Positions 25,493 to 34,550 of a stretch of DNA of 64,000 bases are shown in pieces (the stretch's first letter is position 1; each line of letters opens with the position of its first letter). The stretch lies in assembly GCF_029016285.1 (NCBI RefSeq), contig NZ_CP091975.1, positions 1,054,001-1,118,000 of the forward strand. The letters run 5' to 3'. Source of the DNA: Vibrio sp. DW001 (GTDB lineage Bacteria > Pseudomonadota > Gammaproteobacteria > Enterobacterales > Vibrionaceae). Made by a program: the position numbers and the translations under genes. The notes beneath the pieces were generated by a model. That model saw nothing but the letters and a program-made list of their open reading frames with translations, was not told the DNA's origin and did not search any database.

Positions 25493-26041
25493 ATGGATGA
25501 TATTTCCGCAATGGGAGACACTCTTAAACATACCAGAAATAAGATGGGTTTAAGTTTAAGTGAGGTTTCTTCCATGACCGGTGTGAGCAAAACCATGCTT
25601 AGTCAGATAGAGCGTGCGGAGTCAATGCCGACAATTGCTACTGTTTGGAAAATTGCTAACGGTCTAAGGATAAAACTAGAAACGCTGTTAAATTCTTCAG
25701 GTAAATTATATGAAGTCAAAGATATCGATGACATGATTCCTTTGAGGGATGATGATGATCGGATATTGATTTACAGTATATTTCCATTTTCTCCGACGAG
25801 TGGTTTTGAAGTTTTCTACGGAATCTTGAAGCCAGGATGTAATTATGCTAAATCGAACCATAAAAACAGTACTACCGAGCAAATATTTGTATCTCAAGGG
25901 AAAATTGAATTAGTCGTTGGAAAGAAGACATATCATATCAAAGAGGGCTGTGCGATTGCCTTCGACTCTAAAGAAGATCATACCTATATAAACTCAGGTG
26001 ATAAGGATGCCTCGGTTCACATCATCGTTAACTATGAATAG
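25493..26041 (+). CDS. XRE-cupin regulator, copy 1
   Basis: A 182-residue regulator: XRE helix-turn-helix (residues about 8-64, recognition segment GVSKTMLSQIERAES) plus a C-terminal cupin (about 105-182, EQIFVSQGKIELVVG, DSKEDHTYINSG). Proteins of this layout (SutR/PuuR-like) sense small metabolites. It is divergent from transporter 1 and convergent with its paralog at 26125. Residues 14-49 are identical in both copies, while the cupin halves differ at many positions. The ribosome site is weak. Confidence 0.88.
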   Translation: MDDISAMGDTLKHTRNKMGLSLSEVSSMTGVSKTMLSQIERAESMPTIATVWKIANGLRIKLETLLNSSGKLYEVKDIDDMIPLRDDDDRILIYSIFPFSPTSGFEVFYGILKPGCNYAKSNHKNSTTEQIFVSQGKIELVVGKKTYHIKEGCAIAFDSKEDHTYINSGDKDASVHIIVNYE

Positions 26042-26077
26042 AGACTCAAACTAGGCACCACAAACAATGGGCAGACA

Positions 26078-26101
26078 AAGAGGAGTCGCTAATCTCCTCT
26101 T
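26078..26101. terminator. Bidirectional hairpin between the convergent XRE-cupin regulators
   Basis: AAGAGGAG (26078-26085) and CTCCTCTT (26094-26101) make a perfect 8-bp stem with an 8-nt loop. It lies between two convergent stops 83 bp apart and marks the centre of the mirror-image duplication. T-richness on the plus side is moderate. Confidence 0.65.
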
Positions 26102-26124
26102 ATCAATTTATTTTTTAATCACAT

Positions 26125-26673
26125 TTATTCATAGTTAACTATTATGAGTACATTTGCATCTATATCACCGGAATTTACATAAGTGTGGTCTTCTTTGGAG
26201 TCAAATGAGATCGAGCTCCCTGCTTTGATGTGGTAAGTACTTTTTCCTACAATTAATTCCAGCGTTCCTTGAGAAACAAATAGCTGTTCAGTGCTGCTGT
26301 TCATATGATTAGCATTGGAATAGTTACAACCAGGCTTGAATACACCATAAAAGACCTCGAATCCGCTCATCGGAGAAAATGGAAATATGCTGTAGATGAT
26401 CATGCGGCCATCATCATCTTTAATAGACATTTTATCATCAATGCTTTTTACATCGTAAAGCTTGCTTGAATTGTCCAATAATGTATCAAGTTTAATTTTC
26501 ATACCATTGGCGATTTTCCAGACAATCGCGATTGTCGGCATTGACTCTGCACGCTCTATCTGACTAAGCATGGTTTTACTCACACCGGTCATGGAAGAAA
26601 CTTCACTTAGGCTCAGGCCCATTTTATTGCGAGTACTTTTGAGCTTTTCTCCCAGCGCGGATAAGCCGTCCAT
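26125..26673 (-). CDS. XRE-cupin regulator, copy 2
   Basis: A 182-residue paralog of the gene at 25493, aligning end to end without gaps. The helix-turn-helix core (residues 14-49) is identical, so both should bind the same or very similar DNA. The cupin half is diverged (for example KAGSSISFDSKEDHTYVNSG), which suggests a different ligand. AAAGGAAG lies before the ATG. It is divergent from transporter 2 at 27045. Confidence 0.88.
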   Translation of the reverse strand: MDGLSALGEKLKSTRNKMGLSLSEVSSMTGVSKTMLSQIERAESMPTIAIVWKIANGMKIKLDTLLDNSSKLYDVKSIDDKMSIKDDDGRMIIYSIFPFSPMSGFEVFYGVFKPGCNYSNANHMNSSTEQLFVSQGTLELIVGKSTYHIKAGSSISFDSKEDHTYVNSGDIDANVLIIVNYE

Positions 26674-27044
26674 ATAAACTTCCTTTTCCCAATATTTTAT
26701 CTGATGTAGTCATCTACATACAAAGTAGACTGATTGTAATGCAAAACTCTTTAAAAAGAGCATATTAATTCCAGTGCCATCATTTCATAGCGAAACAATT
26801 AGTCTACAAAGTGATAGAAAATTGAATTTACCTAGTCATCTTAGGTCTGCTCAAACTCCACTGCAGCTGTCTCATTAATCATCCTCCCATTTGACATTGA
26901 TAATTAACTAAATAACACTATTACGGACATGTGGCCACTATAGTGAACATATGGCATGTGTGAATCTTCAATAACAAATCGTACTTGGGCGATGGTAAAA
27001 GTGCCCGATAGAACTATTTCTTGATAGTTTTTTGGAGCAGTATT
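26674..27044. promoter_or_regulatory. Divergent promoter region between XRE-cupin copy 2 and transporter 2
   Basis: 371 bp with no gene. Beside the conserved module at 26891-26948 it has ATGTAG-TCAT-CTACAT (26704-26719) and a distant inverted pair GTAGACTGATTGT (26725-26737) / ACAATTAGTCTAC (26795-26807) with one mismatch. These GTAGAC/GTCTAC words cluster near the regulator 2 start and may be an autoregulatory site. Confidence 0.55.
26891..26948 (+). promoter_or_regulatory. Conserved promoter module of transporter 2 (TTGACA-N28-24-bp element)
   Basis: TTGACA (26891-26896), 28 nt, then a 24-bp element (26925-26948) starting GGACATGTGG and centred on the palindrome CACTATAGTG (26936-26945). 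It matches the transporter 1 element at 17 of 24 positions, with the same spacing to TTGACA, and lies 97 bp before the ATG. Confidence 0.65.
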
Positions 27045-28181
27045 ATGGGTAATCAAAAGATGAGTTTTAGCAAGTTGTCCAACTTAATTGGTGCTTTACT
27101 TGCCTACTTGATTGGTGCGGGCTTTGCGACTGGTCAAGAGACCGTACAATTCTTTGCAGGATGGGGTTCTGTCTGGGCTACCTTACTGATTGGGCTTATC
27201 ACGTTCGCTATGATGTATCTGGCTTATACTGCATATGCATATGCTGGTCGGACTCGTGGTATTAATGATGTATCTGGTATTTTCAGGCTTTATGCTGGTC
27301 CTATCGTGGGTAAGTTGTTTGAATCTTTTTCATGGACATTTAACGCCTGTGCCTATGTTTTTATGGTCTCCGGTTTTGGTAACGTATTACACCAACAATG
27401 GGGGATGCCTATCGCAATCGGCAGCGCCATCGCTGTTATTATCTCCGTTGGTACGGCCGCTGCCGGATTAAACAAAATAATCGATATTATTGGAAAGATT
27501 GGTCCCATCATCATGGGGTTTACATTACTTATCGGCCTTATTTCTTCTTTCCACTACTATCCATTTATCGCGGCAGGAAATGCGGCAATAAATAATGGGG
27601 AAGTTCAGGTTACACGTGCTGGCGCTAATGTTCTTTTGTCCGGTTTATCTTACGGTGGAGTCTGTCTTTTGCTCGTTTCTGCCATGGTAGGTCGAATGGG
27701 CGCTGAGTTACGTGATTACGACTTCAGATACACCAAATTCATTCTTGGCATTTCTGCGTTCGCGCTTCCTTTCGTCAATATAGTAATGGGCCTCAATCAT
27801 ATAGGTAATATTAAGGCCGCTTCTTTGGCTCCTATTCCTAACCTGCTACTTGCTAATAATATTTTCGGAACAGTCGGTGGGCTTTTCGCTATCATTATTC
27901 TTGTCGCTGTTTACAGCACACTTTGCCCTATCATCTGGACTTGTGTCTCGATGTTTATAAAAGATGAAAAGAGCCTTAAATATAAGTTAGTTTGTGTTAT
28001 CGCTGGTACGAGTGCCTATTTAATTGCTCTATTCATACCGTACCAGACTCTACTGAACTATATAATGACGTATTGCGGCTATACAGGTGCAATCGTGTGT
28101 GGAGTCGTTGTCGTCCGTTGCCATATGATTAAAGCTAAAGATAAACAAAAAGAATTGTTTGATGATAAACAAGGTATTTGA
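27045..28181 (+). CDS. YkvI-family membrane transporter, copy 2
   Basis: A 378-residue paralog of the protein at 23933, same length and same helix pattern, starting IGAGFATGQETVQFF in helix 1 and ending YQTLLNYIMTYCGYTGAIVCGVVVVR. The start at 27045 (TTGGAG upstream) mirrors the start chosen for copy 1. Loop residues differ more than helices, so the two may carry different but related substrates. It is followed 177 bp later by the cytochrome/reductase genes on the same strand. Confidence 0.85.
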   Translation: MGNQKMSFSKLSNLIGALLAYLIGAGFATGQETVQFFAGWGSVWATLLIGLITFAMMYLAYTAYAYAGRTRGINDVSGIFRLYAGPIVGKLFESFSWTFNACAYVFMVSGFGNVLHQQWGMPIAIGSAIAVIISVGTAAAGLNKIIDIIGKIGPIIMGFTLLIGLISSFHYYPFIAAGNAAINNGEVQVTRAGANVLLSGLSYGGVCLLLVSAMVGRMGAELRDYDFRYTKFILGISAFALPFVNIVMGLNHIGNIKAASLAPIPNLLLANNIFGTVGGLFAIIILVAVYSTLCPIIWTCVSMFIKDEKSLKYKLVCVIAGTSAYLIALFIPYQTLLNYIMTYCGYTGAIVCGVVVVRCHMIKAKDKQKELFDDKQGI

Positions 28182-28358
28182 GTGCGCATAATAAATGCGG
28201 AGCAAGGTGAAGTAATTGGATTGAACTGAATATTCAACATCCATAATAAATTTGACGTTGTTAGCATAAATTCAATCACACTATGAATTAGAACCTTCGA
28301 TATCTTGCTTTTTTTGTCCGTCATAACGTATTATATCCAGTATGACGTACGATATGTG

Positions 28359-29453
28359 ATGAAGATGAAAAAGACGATAGTAGTTTTGTTGATTGGCCTA
28401 GCGATTGGTTGGGTTACTTTAGGTGGTACACAAGTGGTAATGCATGCTACCTCTGATACCGAATTTTGCCTGTCCTGCCACACCATGAAAATCCCCTATG
28501 AGGAATATCAGAGTTCCATTCATTATAGTAACCCCAAAGGTATAAGGGCTGAATGTTCTGACTGCCATATCCCACAAGATACAGTTGATTACCTGATCAC
28601 CAAGATCCGTGCATCGAAAGATATCTATCATGAATTTGTAACCGGAAAAATAGATACCGAAGAGAAATACGAAGAACATCGTATGTCGATGGCACAAACG
28701 GTTTGGGATCAGATGAAAGCAAATGATTCTGCGACATGCCGTTCTTGCCATGAGTTTGACGCTATGGACACTTATGAGCAATCTGAAGAAGCCGTGAAAA
28801 TGCATGCTTATGGTCAAGAAAACAACCAAACCTGCATCGAGTGCCATAAAGGTGTCGCTCACTTCCCACCAGTGCTAGAACTCGATTCAGAAGCTTTCGA
28901 CAACCTGTTCTCTCTTGCAGAAGAGACTAAGGACATCGTTAAAAATGTTGTGACCATCAATGGTGCCGATATAGGTGAGTTTGGTCGTATCAATCCAGCG
29001 GTTCAGATTGAGGTGATCAAAACAAGCGGTAATAACCGAGAAGTCAAGTTATCCGGTTACCAAATGAAAGGCGCTGAACAGGTTATTTACATGGGTGAAG
29101 GGAAGCGCTCGATTATTGCCACCCTTTCCGAGAAAGGACAAGCCGCTCTTGATGTTGGTGAATATAAAGTGGACGAATATGATAACGAATGGCGTCAAGC
29201 TGAGTTAGTTATCACTATTGATGCACCAGTACTACCTTCATTTGAACCAATGTGGGCTTATGCAGAAGAGTTAGACAACGTTTATTGTTCTGCATGTCAT
29301 GCAAAAATTCCTCCTGGTCACTTTACAGTTAATGCTTGGGGCCCGGTAGCGAAAGGTATGGGTGAGCGTACCGATATCTCTGAACTCGATCTAGAAATAC
29401 TCACTAAATACTTCCAAAACCATGCGAAAGATATCGCTGGTTCGGGCCATTAA
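28359..29453 (+). CDS. torC: Pentaheme c-type cytochrome, TorC/TorY family
   Basis: A 364-residue membrane-anchored cytochrome that passes electrons from menaquinol to a periplasmic terminal reductase. It has an N-terminal membrane anchor (about 5-23) and five heme motifs: CLSCH, CSDCH, CRSCH and CIECH in the NapC/NirT-type part, plus CSACH in the C-terminal domain, as in TorC and TorY. I start at ATG 28359; an ATG six bases later is possible. It is 93 bp before the molybdoenzyme gene and clearly its partner. Confidence 0.9.
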   Translation: MKMKKTIVVLLIGLAIGWVTLGGTQVVMHATSDTEFCLSCHTMKIPYEEYQSSIHYSNPKGIRAECSDCHIPQDTVDYLITKIRASKDIYHEFVTGKIDTEEKYEEHRMSMAQTVWDQMKANDSATCRSCHEFDAMDTYEQSEEAVKMHAYGQENNQTCIECHKGVAHFPPVLELDSEAFDNLFSLAEETKDIVKNVVTINGADIGEFGRINPAVQIEVIKTSGNNREVKLSGYQMKGAEQVIYMGEGKRSIIATLSEKGQAALDVGEYKVDEYDNEWRQAELVITIDAPVLPSFEPMWAYAEELDNVYCSACHAKIPPGHFTVNAWGPVAKGMGERTDISELDLEILTKYFQNHAKDIAGSGH

Positions 29454-29546
29454 ATGCAATAAAGGAATCTGTTTGCCTGACAAATTTCCAGTTGTATGAG
29501 ATTGGATTTTCAGGGAATAGGAATCTAAAAAAAAGAGGATATTACT

Positions 29547-31991
29547 ATGACTGAATTTACGCGTCGTAGCTTTCTAAAAAGTACAGGTGTTGTTGCTGGT
29601 GCATGTGCGTTTACATCACTTGTTCCATTATCTGCTGAAGCAAAAGTGAACGGAAAAGGGGTACTGACTGCATCTCGAATGGGGCCTTTATATGCCATGG
29701 TTAAAGATGGCAAGCTAGTTGCTACAGAAGGTGCATTACCAAAAACAGTACCCAATAGTCTTCAGTTAACCGGTCCGGACCAAGTGCACACAAAGGCACG
29801 TATTAAGTACCCGATGGTGCGTAAAAGCTACCTAGAAAACCCTGAAAATCCTGCTCTGCCTCGCGGGAAAGATGAGTATGTTCGTGTTTCATGGGACAAA
29901 GCAATGAAGCTTGTTCATGACCAGCATATGCGTATTCGTGGTGAATATGGCGATGAGACAGTATTTGCAGGTGCATATGGTTGGCGCTCGTCAGGCGTAT
30001 TACATAAAGGTCGTGAACTCCTTCGTCGTTATATGTCTCTTGCTGGTGGTTATACAAGTCACCTAGGTGATTATTCAACGGGGGCGTCCCAAGTAATCAT
30101 GCCACACGTAATGGGTTCTATCGAGGTGTACGAACAACAGACTACACACCCTGTTGTAATGGAAAGCAGTGATGTTGTGGTCATGTGGGGAATGAACCCA
30201 ATGAACACACTTAAGATTGCTTGGACCTCGAATGAAAACTCAGGTATTGAATTCTTTCATCAGTTAAAAAAATCAGGAAAAACAGTTATTTGCATAGATC
30301 CAATGCGCTCTGAAACCATCGATTTTTTCGGTGACGCCGCTCAATGGATTGCACCCCATCCTTTTACTGATACCGCGATGATGCTTGGTGTTGCTTACTC
30401 TCTTGTTGACAAGAAGAAGCACGACAAGAAATTCTTGGATAAATATACTGTTGGGTATGGCAAGTTTGAAGAGTATTTACTCGGTAAATCTGATGGAATA
30501 CCTAAGACTCCTGCATGGGCGGAGGCAATTTGTGGTGTTCCTGCGAAGCAAATGGAAACGCTAGCGGATATTTTCAGCGGTAATCGCACGATGTTAATGT
30601 CTGGCTGGTCGATGCAGCGCCAGCAAAACGGTGAACAACGCCATTGGATGTTAGCGACTCTTGCTGCAATGCTGGGACAGATTGGTCTTCCAGGTGGTGG
30701 TTTTGGTCTTTCTTATCATTACTCTAATGGTGGCAACCCAACTCGCGATGGCGGTGTGCTCCCAGCAATGGGTGCAACGGTTGGTAAAACAGGAAAGTCA
30801 GGTGCTCGTTCAGCTTCAAAAGAGGCCGTGAACGCACTACCCGTAGCTCGAATTGTCGAAGCGCTGGAAAATCCAGGCAAAAAATACATGCACAACGGCC
30901 ATGAGCTGACATTCCCAGAGCTTAAACTCGTTTGGTGGACAGGTGGCGGTAACTTTACGCACCATCAAGATACAAATCGTCTAATCAAAGCATGGCAAAC
31001 ACTTGAGCTTTCTGTCGTCTCAGAAATTTATTGGACGGCTGCCGCGAAACATGCGGATGTTGTATTCCCGATCACGACATCATTTGAAAGAAATGATATG
31101 ACGATGACTGGTGACTATTCGAAAGCACACATTGTACCAATGCCAAAAGTTGTTGAGCCTCAATTTGAATCTCGCAGTGACTTTGAAGTATTCGCTGGTA
31201 TGTCAGAGCTTCTAATGCCAGGAGAAGGCCGTGAAGTCTTTACCGAAGGCAAGGAAGAGATGGATTGGCTGAAGTACTTCTACGATGAAGCGGCGAAAGG
31301 GGCCAAACGTGCTCGAGTTCGCATGCCCAAGTTCAATCAATTTTGGGATAAGAATCAACTTATTGAAATGAAGCCTAATAAGAAGAATGAAAAATTCGTT
31401 CGTCATGCAGGTTTCCGTAAAGACCCAATCATGAATGCCCTAGGCACTCCTTCTGGAAAAATAGAAATTTACTCTAAGACTATTGAAGGATTTGGATTAA
31501 AAGATTGCCCTCCCCATGCTACATGGATGGTGCCAGATGAGTACGCTGGAAACGCGAAGATAGATGAACTGACAATGATAACGTCTCATTCAGCTGATCG
31601 TCTGCATAGCCAGTTTAACTATGCGAAACTTCGCGACCAGTATGCTATTGCGAACCGCGAACCAATTTCCATTAATATAGAAGATGCTAGAGTCCGTGGC
31701 ATTAAGAATGGTGACTTGGTAAGAGCGTTTAACGATCGTGGCCAGATTCTCGTTGGCGCGTTAGTTACCGACGGTATCAAGCAGGGTACCGTTTGCGTTC
31801 ATGAAGGTGCATGGCCCGATCTTGATGAAAATGGTTTATGTCGCAACGGTGGGCCAAACGTGCTTACTCGTGATATCCCAACATCACGTTTAGCGAATGG
31901 TTGTGCTGCCAATTCTTCTATTGTTCGTATTGAGAAGTATAAAGGCAAAGCACCTAGTTTGATGGCATTTAGCCCCCCTAAGAACGGATAA
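29547..31991 (+). CDS. torZ: Periplasmic molybdopterin N-/S-oxide reductase (TorZ/DorA/BisC type)
   Basis: An 814-residue reductase with a Tat signal (TRRSFLK, Arg6-Arg7), so it is folded with cofactor before export. It belongs to the TMAO/DMSO/biotin sulfoxide reductase group: Mo-ligand Ser177 in [10 protein letters not shown] and [13 protein letters not shown] typify it. Residues Tyr144-Gly-Trp146 correspond to Tyr114/Trp116 of Rhodobacter DMSO reductase; as I recall the Tyr is absent from TorA, so S-oxides may be substrates too. Length is close to E. coli TorZ (about 809). No TorD chaperone or TorRST genes are in the window. Confidence 0.88.
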   Translation: MTEFTRRSFLKSTGVVAGACAFTSLVPLSAEAKVNGKGVLTASRMGPLYAMVKDGKLVATEGALPKTVPNSLQLTGPDQVHTKARIKYPMVRKSYLENPENPALPRGKDEYVRVSWDKAMKLVHDQHMRIRGEYGDETVFAGAYGWRSSGVLHKGRELLRRYMSLAGGYTSHLGDYSTGASQVIMPHVMGSIEVYEQQTTHPVVMESSDVVVMWGMNPMNTLKIAWTSNENSGIEFFHQLKKSGKTVICIDPMRSETIDFFGDAAQWIAPHPFTDTAMMLGVAYSLVDKKKHDKKFLDKYTVGYGKFEEYLLGKSDGIPKTPAWAEAICGVPAKQMETLADIFSGNRTMLMSGWSMQRQQNGEQRHWMLATLAAMLGQIGLPGGGFGLSYHYSNGGNPTRDGGVLPAMGATVGKTGKSGARSASKEAVNALPVARIVEALENPGKKYMHNGHELTFPELKLVWWTGGGNFTHHQDTNRLIKAWQTLELSVVSEIYWTAAAKHADVVFPITTSFERNDMTMTGDYSKAHIVPMPKVVEPQFESRSDFEVFAGMSELLMPGEGREVFTEGKEEMDWLKYFYDEAAKGAKRARVRMPKFNQFWDKNQLIEMKPNKKNEKFVRHAGFRKDPIMNALGTPSGKIEIYSKTIEGFGLKDCPPHATWMVPDEYAGNAKIDELTMITSHSADRLHSQFNYAKLRDQYAIANREPISINIEDARVRGIKNGDLVRAFNDRGQILVGALVTDGIKQGTVCVHEGAWPDLDENGLCRNGGPNVLTRDIPTSRLANGCAANSSIVRIEKYKGKAPSLMAFSPPKNG

Positions 31992-32548
31992 TAACGTAAA
32001 GAAAGCTTAAGAGGAGCCTATGGCTCCTCATTCATATTGCGCTGGTTTGAACTCGAGAGTGACGTTTGTAACCCCTTAGATCGAAGATACCTTCTGATCA
32101 GACCTCTAAATATATTGAATACATCACATATAGATCAGGTTCGGTTAACTCTATGGAATCCCCCCTCATAACATGACTTATCTTCTTCTGTAATTGTACC
32201 ATCACTCCAATCCCGGTATCGTTGTCATCCATTCAAAATGTCATCATGTGATACTGTAAGTTATTGATTTTATTGCAACCAACTCATGAACCGACACTTT
32301 GATTATCAAATAAAACCACATTCATATTTGTATTGAATATTGGTTCGATTGTCAGAAGAAGTAAAGGTGCCATATTGCTCACAAACCTACTTAACTAAGG
32401 GGGATGGGTTAAGGGAATTAGAAATCGTTCGAGAATATATTTAGGGTTTGATGTGTTATTTTTTATATTTTTGGTTTAATCTTTAATCAAAGGTTAAAAT
32501 AGTTAAATAATTGTAAATTTCAATATCAACAATATTAAAAGGGTTTTT
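31992..32548. other. 557-bp intergenic region between reductase and chemoreceptor
   Basis: No gene is seen. Just after the reductase stop, GAGGAGCC (32011-32018) and GGCTCCTC (32022-32029) form a perfect 8-bp stem with a 3-nt loop, a possible but T-poor terminator. The last 100 bp before the chemoreceptor are very A/T rich and probably contain its promoter. I see no tRNA or obvious RNA structure. Confidence 0.5.
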
Positions 32549-34504
32549 ATGATAAGTAAGTTGAAGCTTAATACTCAGCTGTATGTCTCTTTTGGGCTTA
32601 TATTGCTGTTATTATCAGTTATATCTATAGCATCATACGTGGGATTCAATAGGGCACATGATGGCTTTGTTGAGTATCGAGGATTAGCAAGAGATACAAA
32701 CCTTGTGGGACGCGTTCAAGCGAACATGTTGACCATGAGATTATCAGTTCTTAGCTATATTAATACTCAGTCTGATGAGTCTGTTACGCAATACAATGAA
32801 CGTCGTAACAAGATGAAAGAATTCTTAGATGAGGCTAAAAAGGAAATTCAACAGCCAGAAAGAGCGGTCGCTGTGAGTAACATAGTTTCTGAGATTAAGG
32901 ACTATGAGGAAGGATTTGAACAGGTCCGTAACCTTTTCAGTCAAAGAAATCAGATAGTTGAAGAAGATCTTGATCCTAATGGCTTGGAAATGCGAGAGGC
33001 GTTATCAAGTATTATTGTATCGGCATATGAGGACAAGGATAACGAAGCTGCATTTCTAGCGGCACAATTGCAAGAGCACTTATTGCTTGCTCGCCTATAT
33101 GTGAATAAATTTTTGGTTTCCAACAATTCTGAAGATGCAGAAAGAGCAAAGAATGAGTTATCGGAAAAAATGCCTTTATTTTTAGAAGAACTGAATAAAC
33201 GATTAAATAATAAAACTAGAATAGAGTTATTAGAAAATATTAATAAAGGACATGCTTTGTATGTGGCCGCATTTAATAATATAGAATCGGTTATAACACA
33301 AAGAAATAACTATATTGAAAACACCTTAAATACAATAGGGCCTCGCGTTGCCCAGGAAATTGAGAAAGTAAAGCTATCGGTTAAAAAAGATCAAGATACA
33401 TTAGGGCCCAAAGTTCAAAGCGATACTGAAACTGGATTGACTATTATTATAGTCGTTGCCTTAATAGCGGTTGCTTTAGGCGTTATTATCTCAGTTGTCA
33501 TGCCTAGAATAATAAAGAAACCTATTGGAGGGGAACCAAAAGAGATAGAAGCACTAGTAAATATTATTGCTAATGGTGATTTAACCAACGTTCCTCAATT
33601 AGATGATAATAGTGTGGGTGTCTATCGTTCTACACTAGTAATGGCAAATAATTTTAAAGAAATTATTTTTGATATTAATCAATCCTCTAACCAACTACTT
33701 GATCTATCGAGTCAGTTAGGGAGTTCATCGACTAAAGTAGATAACGCTTCAAAATCTCAGATGATGCAATTAGAGCAGGTAGCAACAGCGATGAATGAAA
33801 TGACGGCAACCGTTTCTGAAGTGGCTCAAAACGCGGTTGAAGCATCAAACTCATCGAATGACGCAAGCGACAAGTCAGGGAGAGGCTTGCACGTGGTAAG
33901 TGAAATGAATAAAGATATAAATCAGTTGGTTAGTGATATTAGTCGCGTCCATTCTGCGATTACGAACGTGCAAAATGAAACAAAAAATGTTGGCGGGATA
34001 TTGGATGTTATTCGAGGGATAGCCGATCAAACAAACCTATTGGCTTTGAATGCTGCTATTGAGGCTGCGAGAGCGGGTGAGCATGGCAGAGGCTTTGCCG
34101 TTGTTGCTGATGAAGTTCGTACTCTGGCAACAAAAACACAAGAAAGTACCAATGAAATACAATCGATGATACAGGTTCTTCAAGAGCAAGCTTCTCAATC
34201 CGTGAGCTTAATGAGTGAGAACTCGAGAAGTGCAGAACTAACACTAAGCAAATCGGATGAAGCGAGTAGTGCCCTTGTATTGATTGAACGTGAGATACGT
34301 ACTATTCAAGACATGAACAATCAAATTGCAACGGCAGCAGAAGAACAGTCGAGTGTTGCAGCAGAGATCAATGAAAATGTCGTGAATGTTAATGACTTAG
34401 CGGCAAGCACAGCTGACGATGTTCAAGAGAACGTGAGAACAGCCGATTCCCTACAAGTCATGGCGAATCGCCTAAGTGATGCGATAAGTATGTTTAAAGT
34501 ATAA
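32549..34504 (+). CDS. Methyl-accepting chemotaxis protein, HBM-like sensor
   Basis: A 651-residue chemoreceptor. One membrane helix (about 10-31) precedes a long helical periplasmic region of about 270 residues, fitting a helical bimodular (HBM) sensor, then a second membrane helix (about 299-320). The HAMP-like linker begins [14 protein letters not shown]. The cytoplasmic tip reads [20 protein letters not shown] followed by [12 protein letters not shown]. It signals to CheW/CheA. HBM receptors in other bacteria bind organic acids or polyamines; the ligand here is unknown. It is followed 46 bp later by a c-di-GMP gene. Confidence 0.9.
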   Translation: MISKLKLNTQLYVSFGLILLLLSVISIASYVGFNRAHDGFVEYRGLARDTNLVGRVQANMLTMRLSVLSYINTQSDESVTQYNERRNKMKEFLDEAKKEIQQPERAVAVSNIVSEIKDYEEGFEQVRNLFSQRNQIVEEDLDPNGLEMREALSSIIVSAYEDKDNEAAFLAAQLQEHLLLARLYVNKFLVSNNSEDAERAKNELSEKMPLFLEELNKRLNNKTRIELLENINKGHALYVAAFNNIESVITQRNNYIENTLNTIGPRVAQEIEKVKLSVKKDQDTLGPKVQSDTETGLTIIIVVALIAVALGVIISVVMPRIIKKPIGGEPKEIEALVNIIANGDLTNVPQLDDNSVGVYRSTLVMANNFKEIIFDINQSSNQLLDLSSQLGSSSTKVDNASKSQMMQLEQVATAMNEMTATVSEVAQNAVEASNSSNDASDKSGRGLHVVSEMNKDINQLVSDISRVHSAITNVQNETKNVGGILDVIRGIADQTNLLALNAAIEAARAGEHGRGFAVVADEVRTLATKTQESTNEIQSMIQVLQEQASQSVSLMSENSRSAELTLSKSDEASSALVLIEREIRTIQDMNNQIATAAEEQSSVAAEINENVVNVNDLAASTADDVQENVRTADSLQVMANRLSDAISMFKV

Positions 34505-34550
34505 AAAGGACATCAATGGCTACTTTTTGAATATATTGTTAGGGGTTCGA

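Larger units (their letters stand above)
23933..28181. repeat. Mirror-image duplication of a regulator/transporter unit
   Basis: Order and strands are transporter 1 (-), regulator 1 (+), regulator 2 (-), transporter 2 (+), symmetrical about roughly 26083. Transporters are both 378 residues and regulators both 182. The protein-level likeness is high, while the DNA and the intergenic regions have largely diverged outside the promoter module, so the duplication is old. Confidence 0.75.

Noticed and set aside
28419..28862. 147-codon minus-strand frame inside the cytochrome gene
   Set aside because: The sense strand encodes five CxxCH heme motifs, so the antisense frame is a shadow.
32011..32029. 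GAGGAGCC/GGCTCCTC hairpin as a firm terminator
   Set aside because: The stem is perfect but lacks a T tract, so it is only mentioned in the intergenic entry.
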